The notes beneath the pieces were generated by a model. That model saw nothing but the letters and a program-made list of their open reading frames with translations. It was not told the DNA's origin and did no database searches. From assembly GCA_020638655.1 (NCBI GenBank), contig JACKIC010000011.1, positions 62,001 to 126,000 on the forward strand: 64,000 nucleotides of DNA. The letters run 5' to 3'. Position numbers and translations under genes: made by a program. Below are positions 42,376 through 50,062 of the stretch, in pieces (position 1 is the stretch's first letter; the number at the start of each line of letters is the position of its first letter). This DNA is from Planctomycetota bacterium. Lineage in GTDB: Bacteria; Planctomycetota; UBA1135; UBA2386.

Positions 42376-45075
42376 ATGCGCAAGACTCTTTCCCTCGGCG
42401 TTCTCTCTGGCCTGCTCGTTCTCGGGCTGGCTGGTTGCTCCGGCAGTGGGTCCGGTTCGGCTGCGTCCGTGAAGGTGCGCTGCGCCGATGGTTCCGCGTT
42501 CTGCCTGGTCAGCTGCGACCTCGGCTGCAGCGGCACCGGCTGTGCCGTCACGGAGATCGCCGAGAACCAGCGCCTGCGCTTCTCCTTCTCCGACGCCATC
42601 GACCCATCCTCGGTCAACGCCGCGACGGTGTCGATCCGCACGGTGACCGGCGTCGCGCCGGACGGCGACCTGGTGGTCGGCACCAACGAGCTCGCCTTCG
42701 TCCCGCGCGTGCGCACGATCAACGGCGTCAGCTCGTTCGGTTTCCAGCGCAACGAGACCTACATCATCACGATGGCAGCGGGTACGGGCACCTCGCAGGG
42801 CGTGCGCAGTGTCTCCGGGGACGCGTTGGGCCGCGAGTTCTCGTGCACCGTGGTCGCTTCGCGCGGCATCATCGATGCCGACCAGCAGCCGCCGCGCGTC
42901 GAGTTGATCTCGCCGGTGGACCTGAACGCCGCGCCGCTCGATCCGACGATCGTGCTGCGCTTCTCCGAGCTGATCGACACCACGCCGCTGCAAGGCACGC
43001 TGACCAACGCCTCGCCGATCCGGCTGGTGTTGCGCAACGCCAACCCGGGCCCCAACGGCCTGATCTGTGACCGCGACGCGGCCGGCGTCGGCCTCGTGGC
43101 CCTGCCGCAGATCGCGACCGAGATCTACAGCGGCACCCCGGTGACCGTCGTCACGATCCGCCCGACGGTGCAGCTGCCCGGCGAGTCGTGCATCGAGGTC
43201 GTGGTGTCGGCGGACCTGCGCGACCTCTCCGGCCGCCAGGCCGTTCCGGCGACCTTCCAGTTCTTCACCGAGCCCGGCGTCTCGGTGCCGCTGACCTTCA
43301 ACGAGACCTTCGCCAGCGCCAGCGGCCTGGAAGTGCGCGTCTCGGGCGGCACCTGGCTCAACGGCGCCCGCCCGGCCCAGCTGGGCTTCGACGGTCGCCA
43401 CGGCACCTTCGACCCGTCCCTCGGCACCCAGGTCGGCTCGAACTCGTTCGAGTGGAACACGGACAACTTCGTGATCCCCTCCTCGCACTCGATGACCGGC
43501 CTGCAGTACACGATCACGGACGGCAAGTTCTACTTCACGGACTTCATCATCCCCGAGGGCACCACGATCCGCTTCACCGGCTCGGTGCCGCCGCAGATCT
43601 GGGCCCGCGGTCAGATCGATGTGCGCGGCACCCTGCTGCTCAACGCCGATCCGATGCCGTTCTGGGTGCCGTCCTCGGGCCTCGCCTCCGGCCAGCGTGT
43701 CTCCGACTTCAACGGTCGCGGTGCGACCAGCTCGCCGGCGCCCTACATCGCCGGCCAGGACGGCGGTGCTGCCGGCCCCGGCGGCGGCCGCGGCGGCAAG
43801 GGTGGCAACGAGTGCCAGGGCACCGGCCCGATCATCGTCGGCGGCGTCGTGCTGACCAACGGCCAGAACGGCCAGGATCTGCACCTGCCCGCCGGCCACG
43901 CCTACGCGGTGCAAGCCATCGACACCGGTGGCCGCGGCTCGGTGATGCACCCTTCGACCGGTATCGCGGCGCCGAACTCGCCGCTGCTGGGCAGCGTGTA
44001 TCGCGCCCACTTCGCGCCGGGCGGCACGGGCGGCGGCTTCTCGCTCGCCGGCGGCGCTTCCTCGGTGACTCCGCTGGGCGCCCTGAGCATCGGCGCTGCG
44101 CCGGTGCAGGGTCTGCAGTTCAACCTGTTGCCCTACCCGCCGGTGCCGTTGCCGTCGCCCAACTACTCGTCGATCGACCACTTCGTGGTGGGCGGCTCGG
44201 GCGGTGGTGGCGGTGGCACGCACGCCTTCGGCACGATCTACGTCGTCGGTGACGTCTACATCGCCGGTTGCGGTGGCTCCGGTGGCGGCGGCGCCTTGGC
44301 GCTGCGCGCCGGCGGCGACCTGACCGTGTCGGGCTCCGCCTCGCTCGAGGCCAAGGGTGGTGAGGGCGTCCTGATCAACGGCGACGACCGCAACACCCCG
44401 GCCGCCGACCAGAACTGGGGCATCAGCTCGCCGGGCGGCGGCGGCTCGGGCGGCTCGTTCCTGCTGCAGGCGGCCGGCAACCTGGTGATGAACGGTCTCA
44501 TCGACACGAGCGGTGGTGCGGGCAGCCGCACGGGCAGCATCTCCAACCCCAGCATCAACGTGGTCTCGCAGGCCGGTGCTGGCTCGCCCGGCTTCTACCG
44601 CCTCGAAGCGGGTGGTTCGGTGAACGTCGGCTCGGGCAGCAACGTGCCGACCTACGTCGCCGGCGTGCACTCCGCGGCGCTGACCGACGGGGATCCCTAC
44701 TCGGGCCAGACTTCGCTGTGGCGCTCTTCGGGCCGCATCTTCCCGCCGCAGTGGCTGCGCTACGAGCTCGACGTCGACACCGACGGCAATGGCACGGTCG
44801 ACATCACCTACACGGACACCGGGGACCCCGGCACGCAGAAGGCGAACGACCCGAACGGTCCGCTGATCATCATGTTCCAGGGCGCGGCGCTGCCGCAGTC
44901 CGGCAACGAGCCGCTGCCCGGCACGATCGGCCCGTGGCGCGAGGGCATCGGGACCGGCGGCGGCAGCGGCATCAACCAGGACTCGCCGCTCGGCTTCCGC
45001 TTCAACATGACGTTCAACCGCGCCATGTTCCCGAACTGCGTCGTGCGTGGCCTGCGCGTCTACGCGCGCACCTGA
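42376..45075 (+). CDS. Glycine-rich Ig-like lipoprotein with Cys motif (family B, tandem copy 2)
   Basis: The 899-residue protein has a canonical lipoprotein signal, MRKTLSLGVL to LGLAGC with Cys21. It shares with its upstream neighbour the motif CDLGCSGTGC and the pattern EFSCTVVASRGIIDADQQPP / QLSCTLVSNQGIIDHNGVPP. It also shares the Ig repeats, the core module (FYFTDFIIPEGTTIRFTGSV, then IWARGQIDVRGTLLL), a GGSGGGGGG-rich region with strands such as ALALRAGGDLTVSGSASLEA, and a C-terminal domain (WLRYELDVDTDGNGTVDITY). That domain's DTDGNGTVD segment looks like a calcium loop. A small hairpin (GAGCC-CCAGG-GGCTC, near 42355) precedes the start codon. The pair clearly arose by tandem duplication; the role is unknown. 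Confidence 0.85.
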   Translation: MRKTLSLGVLSGLLVLGLAGCSGSGSGSAASVKVRCADGSAFCLVSCDLGCSGTGCAVTEIAENQRLRFSFSDAIDPSSVNAATVSIRTVTGVAPDGDLVVGTNELAFVPRVRTINGVSSFGFQRNETYIITMAAGTGTSQGVRSVSGDALGREFSCTVVASRGIIDADQQPPRVELISPVDLNAAPLDPTIVLRFSELIDTTPLQGTLTNASPIRLVLRNANPGPNGLICDRDAAGVGLVALPQIATEIYSGTPVTVVTIRPTVQLPGESCIEVVVSADLRDLSGRQAVPATFQFFTEPGVSVPLTFNETFASASGLEVRVSGGTWLNGARPAQLGFDGRHGTFDPSLGTQVGSNSFEWNTDNFVIPSSHSMTGLQYTITDGKFYFTDFIIPEGTTIRFTGSVPPQIWARGQIDVRGTLLLNADPMPFWVPSSGLASGQRVSDFNGRGATSSPAPYIAGQDGGAAGPGGGRGGKGGNECQGTGPIIVGGVVLTNGQNGQDLHLPAGHAYAVQAIDTGGRGSVMHPSTGIAAPNSPLLGSVYRAHFAPGGTGGGFSLAGGASSVTPLGALSIGAAPVQGLQFNLLPYPPVPLPSPNYSSIDHFVVGGSGGGGGGTHAFGTIYVVGDVYIAGCGGSGGGGALALRAGGDLTVSGSASLEAKGGEGVLINGDDRNTPAADQNWGISSPGGGGSGGSFLLQAAGNLVMNGLIDTSGGAGSRTGSISNPSINVVSQAGAGSPGFYRLEAGGSVNVGSGSNVPTYVAGVHSAALTDGDPYSGQTSLWRSSGRIFPPQWLRYELDVDTDGNGTVDITYTDTGDPGTQKANDPNGPLIIMFQGAALPQSGNEPLPGTIGPWREGIGTGGGSGINQDSPLGFRFNMTFNRAMFPNCVVRGLRVYART

Positions 45076-45097
45076 TCGGAGGCGTACGGACGCTGGC

Positions 45098-46270
45098 GTG
45101 AGCGGCGGCTCGCTCGCCGCGCGGCGCATCTGGATCGATCCGCAGCGGTCGATCCAGAACGCCGAGGTCGTCTGGGACGGCTCGGGGCGCATCGTGGCGC
45201 TGCGGCGCACCCGCGGCCGGGTGCGGGACGTGGTCCTCGTGCCTGGGCTCGTCGACGCGCACGCCCATCTGCAGCTCGAGCCGTTGCCCGCAACCGCGCC
45301 GCGCGACTTCCTGCCCTGGGTCGGCGCCGTGATGAAGCAGCGCGCCGCGACGGCACCGGCTGGCATGCGCGCTGCGGCGAGGGCGCACGTGAAGGCACTG
45401 CAGCGCGATGGGGTCACGGCCTTCGGCGAGATCGACTCGACCGGTCTGAGCCCCGCCGTGTTGCGCGCGGCCGGCGCGGCCGGGCGCTGTTATCAGGAAC
45501 TCACCGGCTTTCACCTGACCGGCGCCGCCGCGCGCCAGCTGGTGCAGAATCGCCGGGTGGTGGGCGACGGCCGGCTCGCCGCCGGGCTCTCTCCGCACGC
45601 GCCCTACTCGGTCTCCGGCGACCTGATGCGGGCCGCGGCGCGCCGTTGTCGCCACCTGTCGATCCACTGCGCCGAGGTGCCCGAGGAGCAGCAGTTCCTG
45701 CGCACGGGCGAGGGACCCTTCGCCGAACTGCTGGCCGCGCTCGGTCGCCTGCCGGCCGGGTTCCGGGCGCCGGGGGTCGGTGCGGTGCGCCACCTGCAAC
45801 GGCTCGGCGTGCTGCGCCCGGGGACCCACCTGGTGCACTGCCAGGAACTCGAGCGCGGCGACGTGGCGCGGATCCGGGACGCGGGGGCCGCCATCGTCGT
45901 CTGCCCCGGCACGATCGAGTGGTTCGGCCGCGAGGTGCCGCCGGTGGCGCGCTGGCTGGCGGCGGGGGTGCCGGTGGCGATCGGCACCGATTCCCGCGCC
46001 AGCAACGCGCGCTGGTCCCTGCGCGGCGAGCTGGCCCTGCTGGGGCGCATGTGTCCGGCGCTCTCCGACCGGCAGCTGCTGACGATCGCGACCAGTCACG
46101 GCGCGCAGGCCCTGGGACGGCCCGGCCTGGGGCGTCTGCGGCGCGGCGGGCGCGCCGACTTGCTGGCCCTGCCGGCCCACGACGGCGACGACGACGCGCT
46201 GCTGGGCGCCTTCGTGCGCGGCGAGCTGGCGCCCGCGCTGGTGTTGTCCGCGGGGCGCCGGATTCGTTGA
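45098..46270 (+). CDS. Amidohydrolase (aminofutalosine/adenosine-type deaminase family)
   Basis: The 390-residue enzyme from GTG 45098 has the TIM-barrel amidohydrolase layout: the metal-binding PGLVDAHAHLQLEP (about 51-64), GLSPHAPYSVSGDL (about 168-181), IHCAEVPEEQ, VHCQELERGD and the catalytic GTDSRASN (about 294-301), where Asp binds the metal. Such proteins deaminate or dechlorinate purine- or triazine-like substrates. Aminodeoxyfutalosine deaminase of the menaquinone pathway is one possibility, but the window has no other mqn genes to support it. It begins 22 nt after the lipoprotein gene and starts a string of co-directional genes. Confidence 0.82.
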   Translation: MSGGSLAARRIWIDPQRSIQNAEVVWDGSGRIVALRRTRGRVRDVVLVPGLVDAHAHLQLEPLPATAPRDFLPWVGAVMKQRAATAPAGMRAAARAHVKALQRDGVTAFGEIDSTGLSPAVLRAAGAAGRCYQELTGFHLTGAAARQLVQNRRVVGDGRLAAGLSPHAPYSVSGDLMRAAARRCRHLSIHCAEVPEEQQFLRTGEGPFAELLAALGRLPAGFRAPGVGAVRHLQRLGVLRPGTHLVHCQELERGDVARIRDAGAAIVVCPGTIEWFGREVPPVARWLAAGVPVAIGTDSRASNARWSLRGELALLGRMCPALSDRQLLTIATSHGAQALGRPGLGRLRRGGRADLLALPAHDGDDDALLGAFVRGELAPALVLSAGRRIR

Positions 46271-46389
46271 GCCGGGCCGGTCGGTTGCCTAGAGTCGTGT
46301 CGAGTATCAGCCAGGTGGCGGTCCCTGCGACCGGTGCCCGCGTGGTCGCCGCCGCGGCCGCATCCAACGACTCGGCCAGGACGCCGCCT

Positions 46390-47367
46390 TTGACGACCAT
46401 CCTCGACCTCTTCGATCGACACCGCAGCTTCCTGCTGACCGGTCACGAGAACCCCGACGGGGACTGCCTGGGCGCCGAGACGGCGCTGTTCCACCTGCTG
46501 AAGGCGCTCGGCAAGCAAGCCCACATCGTCAATCCCGACCCGATCGGCAGGTCGTTCGACTTCCTGCAGCGGCACACCCCGTTCGCGTCGGCCCGCGCCG
46601 AGACGCCGCTGCCCGAGTTCGACTGCGCGATCCTGCTCGACTGCTGTCAGCTGTCGCGCGTCGGCCACCTGGGCCAACGCCTGCAGCAGAGCGGGGTGCC
46701 GATCGGGGTGATCGACCACCACGTCGGCAGCGAGAACGGCGACGGCTCGGTCTGCTACGTCGACGCGACCGCGGCGGCGACCGGCGCCCTGGTGCGCCGC
46801 CTGTTCCGGCAGCTCGACGTGCCGCTCACGCCGCCGGCGGCCGAGGGCGTGTTCTTGTCCCTGATCGCCGACACGGGCTGGTTCCGCTACTCGAACGCCG
46901 ACGCCGAGGTCTTCGCCATGGCCAGCGAGTTGGTCGCGGCCGGCGTCGACGTCAGCCTGATCTACGACAGCCTCTTCCGTCGCCGGCACCCGCAGTCGAC
47001 GGCGCTGCTCTGCGAAGCGCTGGCCACCCACCGGCTGCTGCTGGGGGGGCGCCTCGCACTCGCGGTGCTCGACCGGTCCTTGATGGACCGCGCCTCGCAC
47101 ATCGACTTCGACCCCGACGAGATCCTCGAGCCGCTGCGCAGCACCGAGGGTGTCGAGGTCGTGGCGCTGTGCAAGGAGCGCTTCGACGGCACCGTCAAGG
47201 TCAGCCTGCGCGCGCGGCGCGACGTGGATGTGCAGGCGATCGCCGGCGTCTGGGGCGGCGGTGGCCACAAGAAGGCGGCCGGGGCCACGATGAAGATGAG
47301 CCTCGCCGCCGCGGCCGCCGCGGTCGAGGCCGAAGTCCAGCGCGCCCTCGAGGCCGCCGGGGGCTGA
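46390..47367 (+). CDS. DHH/DHHA1 family phosphoesterase (NrnA-like)
   Basis: This is a DHH-family nanoRNase or pAp phosphatase. Motifs are GHENPDGDCLG (18-28) with H19, D23 and D25, LLDCC (motif II, about 83-87), VIDHHVGS (DHH, about 110-117), DTGWFRYSN (motif IV), and the DHHA1 ending GVWGGGGHKKAAGATM. I chose TTG 46390 because it has an AGGA 9 nt upstream and fits the family start. In-frame GTGs at 46297, 46315 and 46342 would add a low-complexity N-terminus. NrnA-type enzymes degrade 2-5 nt RNAs and dephosphorylate pAp; pGpG or c-di-AMP breakdown is possible. It ends 2 nt before the next gene. Confidence 0.9.
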   Translation: MTTILDLFDRHRSFLLTGHENPDGDCLGAETALFHLLKALGKQAHIVNPDPIGRSFDFLQRHTPFASARAETPLPEFDCAILLDCCQLSRVGHLGQRLQQSGVPIGVIDHHVGSENGDGSVCYVDATAAATGALVRRLFRQLDVPLTPPAAEGVFLSLIADTGWFRYSNADAEVFAMASELVAAGVDVSLIYDSLFRRRHPQSTALLCEALATHRLLLGGRLALAVLDRSLMDRASHIDFDPDEILEPLRSTEGVEVVALCKERFDGTVKVSLRARRDVDVQAIAGVWGGGGHKKAAGATMKMSLAAAAAAVEAEVQRALEAAGG

Positions 47368-47369
47368 CG

Positions 47370-48119
47370 ATGGCGGCGTTCGCGCTGATCTCCGACCTGC
47401 ACGCCAACCTCGAGGCCGTCGAGGCGGTGCTGGCGCGCATCGATCAGCTCGGGGTGCGCGAGATCGCCTGTCTGGGTGACGTCGTCGGCTACGGGGCCGA
47501 TCCGCTGCCGGTGGCCAGGCTGGTGCTGCAGCGCTGCAGCTGGTGCATCCAGGGCAACCACGACTGGGGGTTGTTCCACGAGCTCGACGACTTCAACCCG
47601 CTCGCCCGCGAGGCCCTGCTCTACAGCCGCCACATGCTGCAGCCGGGGTTTCTGCGCTTCGGGCGCCGCGCCGTCTGGGACTTCCTGCGGCGGCTGCCGC
47701 AGCGCATGGAGGCGCACGGCTTCCTGTTCTGCCACGGCTCGCCGCGCGACCCGGTCATGGAGTACGTGCTCAAGAGCGACGGCTTCCTCGAGCCCGAGAA
47801 GATGCAGCAGATCTTCGCGCTCGTCGATCGCCCGTGTTTCGTCGGCCACACGCACTGGCCGGGGCTGCACCGGCCCGACTACCGCTTCCATCAGGCCACC
47901 GACGACAACCACCGGTTCCGGCTCGAGGGTCCGTGCATCGTCAATGTCGGCAGCGTCGGTCAGCCGCGCGACGGCGATCCGCGCGCTTCGTTCGCGGTCG
48001 TCGACGGCGACACCGTCGAGATCCATCGGGTGCCCTACGATTTCCGCCGCACCCAGGCCAAGATCCTCGCGGCGGGGCTGCACCCGGCGTTGGCCGAACG
48101 CCTGGCCCGCGGCAAGTGA
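47370..48119 (+). CDS. Calcineurin-like metallophosphoesterase
   Basis: The 249-residue enzyme has the dimetal phosphoesterase motifs in order: ISDLHANLEAVEAVL (7-21; D-x-H), CLGDVVGYGADP (about 34-45; GD), IQGNHDWG (about 59-66; GNHD), CHGSPRDPV and FVGHTHWPG (GHTH). This is the YfcE/MJ0936 type, which often acts on phosphodiesters such as nucleotides or cyclic nucleotides; the substrate cannot be told. Its start lies 2 nt after the DHH gene, so both phosphoesterases are likely co-translated. No Shine-Dalgarno is visible, in keeping with coupling. Confidence 0.92.
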   Translation: MAAFALISDLHANLEAVEAVLARIDQLGVREIACLGDVVGYGADPLPVARLVLQRCSWCIQGNHDWGLFHELDDFNPLAREALLYSRHMLQPGFLRFGRRAVWDFLRRLPQRMEAHGFLFCHGSPRDPVMEYVLKSDGFLEPEKMQQIFALVDRPCFVGHTHWPGLHRPDYRFHQATDDNHRFRLEGPCIVNVGSVGQPRDGDPRASFAVVDGDTVEIHRVPYDFRRTQAKILAAGLHPALAERLARGK

Positions 48120-48134
48120 CAGCGGAGGTGGCTC

Positions 48135-48491
48135 ATGACCAGTGACATCGTCGTGGTTCTGTGCACGGCGCCGGCGGCGGCGATCGCGCCCAAGCTCGGC
48201 GCGCACGACCTCGCGCGCGCGCTCGTGACCGAGGGGCTCTGCGCCTGCGTCAATGTCCTGCCCGGGGTCGAGTCCTACTACCGCTGGCAGGGCGCGGTCG
48301 AGCACGGCAGCGAACTGCTGCTCGTGGCGAAGACCACGCTGCCCTACGTCGAGGCGATGCAGGCGCGGTTGTTGGCGCTGCACCCATACGAGGTGCCCGA
48401 GATCCTCGAACTGCCGGTCGCCGGTGGCGCCCACGCCTACCTCGACTGGCTGCGCGCGTCGGTCGGCGGGGCTTCGGCGGCGGACGCATGA
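48135..48491 (+). CDS. cutA: CutA-like protein (divalent cation tolerance family)
   Basis: The 118-residue protein matches CutA1: IVVVLCTAPA at the start, LVTEGLCACVNVLPGVESYY (about 30-49) with the family CVN motif, and a YEVPEILELPV strand near residue 85, followed by YLDWL. CutA forms very stable trimers with a PII-like fold; its link to copper tolerance is weak. A GGAGG ribosome site precedes the ATG. Its stop overlaps the start of the transporter gene (ATGA). Confidence 0.95.
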   Translation: MTSDIVVVLCTAPAAAIAPKLGAHDLARALVTEGLCACVNVLPGVESYYRWQGAVEHGSELLLVAKTTLPYVEAMQARLLALHPYEVPEILELPVAGGAHAYLDWLRASVGGASAADA

Positions 48492-50062
48492 CCACGACAC
48501 CCGCCCAGGCCGCTCGCGTCGTCGAGCCGGTGAGCATGGCGCGGTTGGCGCTGGCCGTGCTGATCGCCCTGGCCTGTGCGCTCCTGGGTCGCTACCTGCC
48601 GCTGCCCGCGGGCACCGACCCCGGACCTGCATGTCGGCTGCTGTTCGTCACCGCGCTGACGACGTCCTGCTGGCTGCTCTCGGCGATGCCGATCGCGGCG
48701 GCCTCGCTGCTGCCGCTGGCTCTGCTGCCGGTGCTGGCGGTGCAGTCGACCGGCGACGTGACGCGCGGCTACGGCAACCCGATCCTGTGGCTGTTCGGCG
48801 GCGGCTTCGTGCTGGCGATGGCGGTCGAACGCGCCGGCCTGCACCGCCGCATCGCCCTGCGCATCGTCGCCGCGCTCGGTCCCTTCCCGAGCCGGCTCGT
48901 GCTCGGCTTCTTCCTGGCCGCGACGTTCGTGTCGATGTTCGTCAACAACACGGCCACCGCGCTGCTGCTGTTGCCGATCGGCACCGTGCTCGTGAAGCGC
49001 TCGCAGGAGCTCGGCGAGCTCGCGCCGCGCGCCCAGGCGAACTTCGGCGCCGGGGTGATGTGCGCGATCGCGTTCGGCGCCTCGATCGGCGGCATGGCGA
49101 CGCCGATCGGCACCGCGCCGAACGCGATCTTCTTCGCCGCCCACGAGCCGCTCGTGGCGCAGGGCGCGCGGCCCGTGTCGTTCCTGCTCTGGGTGCTCGC
49201 CTTCGCGCCCTTCGCGCTGCTGCTGTCGACCGCCGCGAGCCTGCTGATGACCCACGTGACGCTGCGCGTGCCGCGGCAGCGCTGGCGGCGCGGCGACGAG
49301 TTGCTCGCCGAGGCGCGCGCGCTGCCGAAGTGGAGCAAGGCCGAACGTCGCACCGCGATCCTGTTCGGCGTCGCGGTGCTGCTGTGGGCGACGCGCGGCG
49401 ACCTGCAACTCGGCGCCGGGGAGGTGCTGCACGGCTGGGCGCACTACCTCGTGCCCGCGGGCCAGCGCGACAACTACATCGCCGACGGCTCGGTCGCCGT
49501 GCTCGTCGCGATCCTCGCGTTCCTCGTGCCGACCGGCACCGGTGGCGGCGAGCGCCTCGTCGACTGGCCGACGGCGCGCAAGATGCCGTTCGACCTGTTG
49601 CTGCTGCTCGGCGGCGGCATCGCGCTGGCCAACGGGTTCGGCCCGACCGGCCTGTCGGCGGCGTTCGGCGAGCTGCTGCGGCCGTGGATCGGCTCGATGC
49701 ACCCGGCGCTGCTGCTGTTCGTGATGGTGCTGCTGATCACGGCGCTGTCCGAGGTCGCCAGCAACACCGCCTGCGCGACGATGCTGCTGCCGATCCTGCG
49801 CGACGGGGCGGTCGCGGCGCGCATCGACCCGCTGGTGCTGATGTTCCCGGCGGTGTTGGCGTCGTCGTGCGGCTTCATGCTGCCGATCGCGACGCCGCCC
49901 AACACGATCGTGTTCGCGTCGCGGCAGGTGACCTTCGGCCAGATGGCGCGCGCCGGCTGCGGCCTCGACCTGCTGGCCGCCGCCATGCTCGTGCCGTGGT
50001 TGTTCTGGTGGGCGCTGCCGATCCTGGGCGTCGATCCCGCGCAGCTGGGGGGCGGTCGGTGA
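48488..50062 (+). CDS. DASS/SLC13-type anion (dicarboxylate or sulfate) transporter
   Basis: The 524-residue inner-membrane protein has about eleven to twelve hydrophobic segments and the twin SNT-like motifs of the divalent anion:sodium symporters: VNNTATALLLLPI (about 155-167) and ASNTACATMLLPI (about 423-435), each followed by PIGTAPNAIF and PIATPPNTIVF loops. Known members import succinate, citrate or sulfate with sodium. The substrate here is unclear. ATGA overlap with cutA and GTGA overlap with the next gene show a tight operon. Confidence 0.9.
   Translation: MTTTPAQAARVVEPVSMARLALAVLIALACALLGRYLPLPAGTDPGPACRLLFVTALTTSCWLLSAMPIAAASLLPLALLPVLAVQSTGDVTRGYGNPILWLFGGGFVLAMAVERAGLHRRIALRIVAALGPFPSRLVLGFFLAATFVSMFVNNTATALLLLPIGTVLVKRSQELGELAPRAQANFGAGVMCAIAFGASIGGMATPIGTAPNAIFFAAHEPLVAQGARPVSFLLWVLAFAPFALLLSTAASLLMTHVTLRVPRQRWRRGDELLAEARALPKWSKAERRTAILFGVAVLLWATRGDLQLGAGEVLHGWAHYLVPAGQRDNYIADGSVAVLVAILAFLVPTGTGGGERLVDWPTARKMPFDLLLLLGGGIALANGFGPTGLSAAFGELLRPWIGSMHPALLLFVMVLLITALSEVASNTACATMLLPILRDGAVAARIDPLVLMFPAVLASSCGFMLPIATPPNTIVFASRQVTFGQMARAGCGLDLLAAAMLVPWLFWWALPILGVDPAQLGGGR

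Noticed and set aside
45098..46270. Naming the amidohydrolase as aminofutalosine deaminase (MqnX).
   Set aside because: The motifs allow it, but no other futalosine-pathway genes are in the window and related deaminases share the same motifs, so a general call was kept.
48488..50062. The transporter as an arsenite permease (ArsB-like).
   Set aside because: The paired SNT-type motifs and the NTxxxxLLPI pattern favour the DASS/SLC13 group, and no ars genes are nearby.
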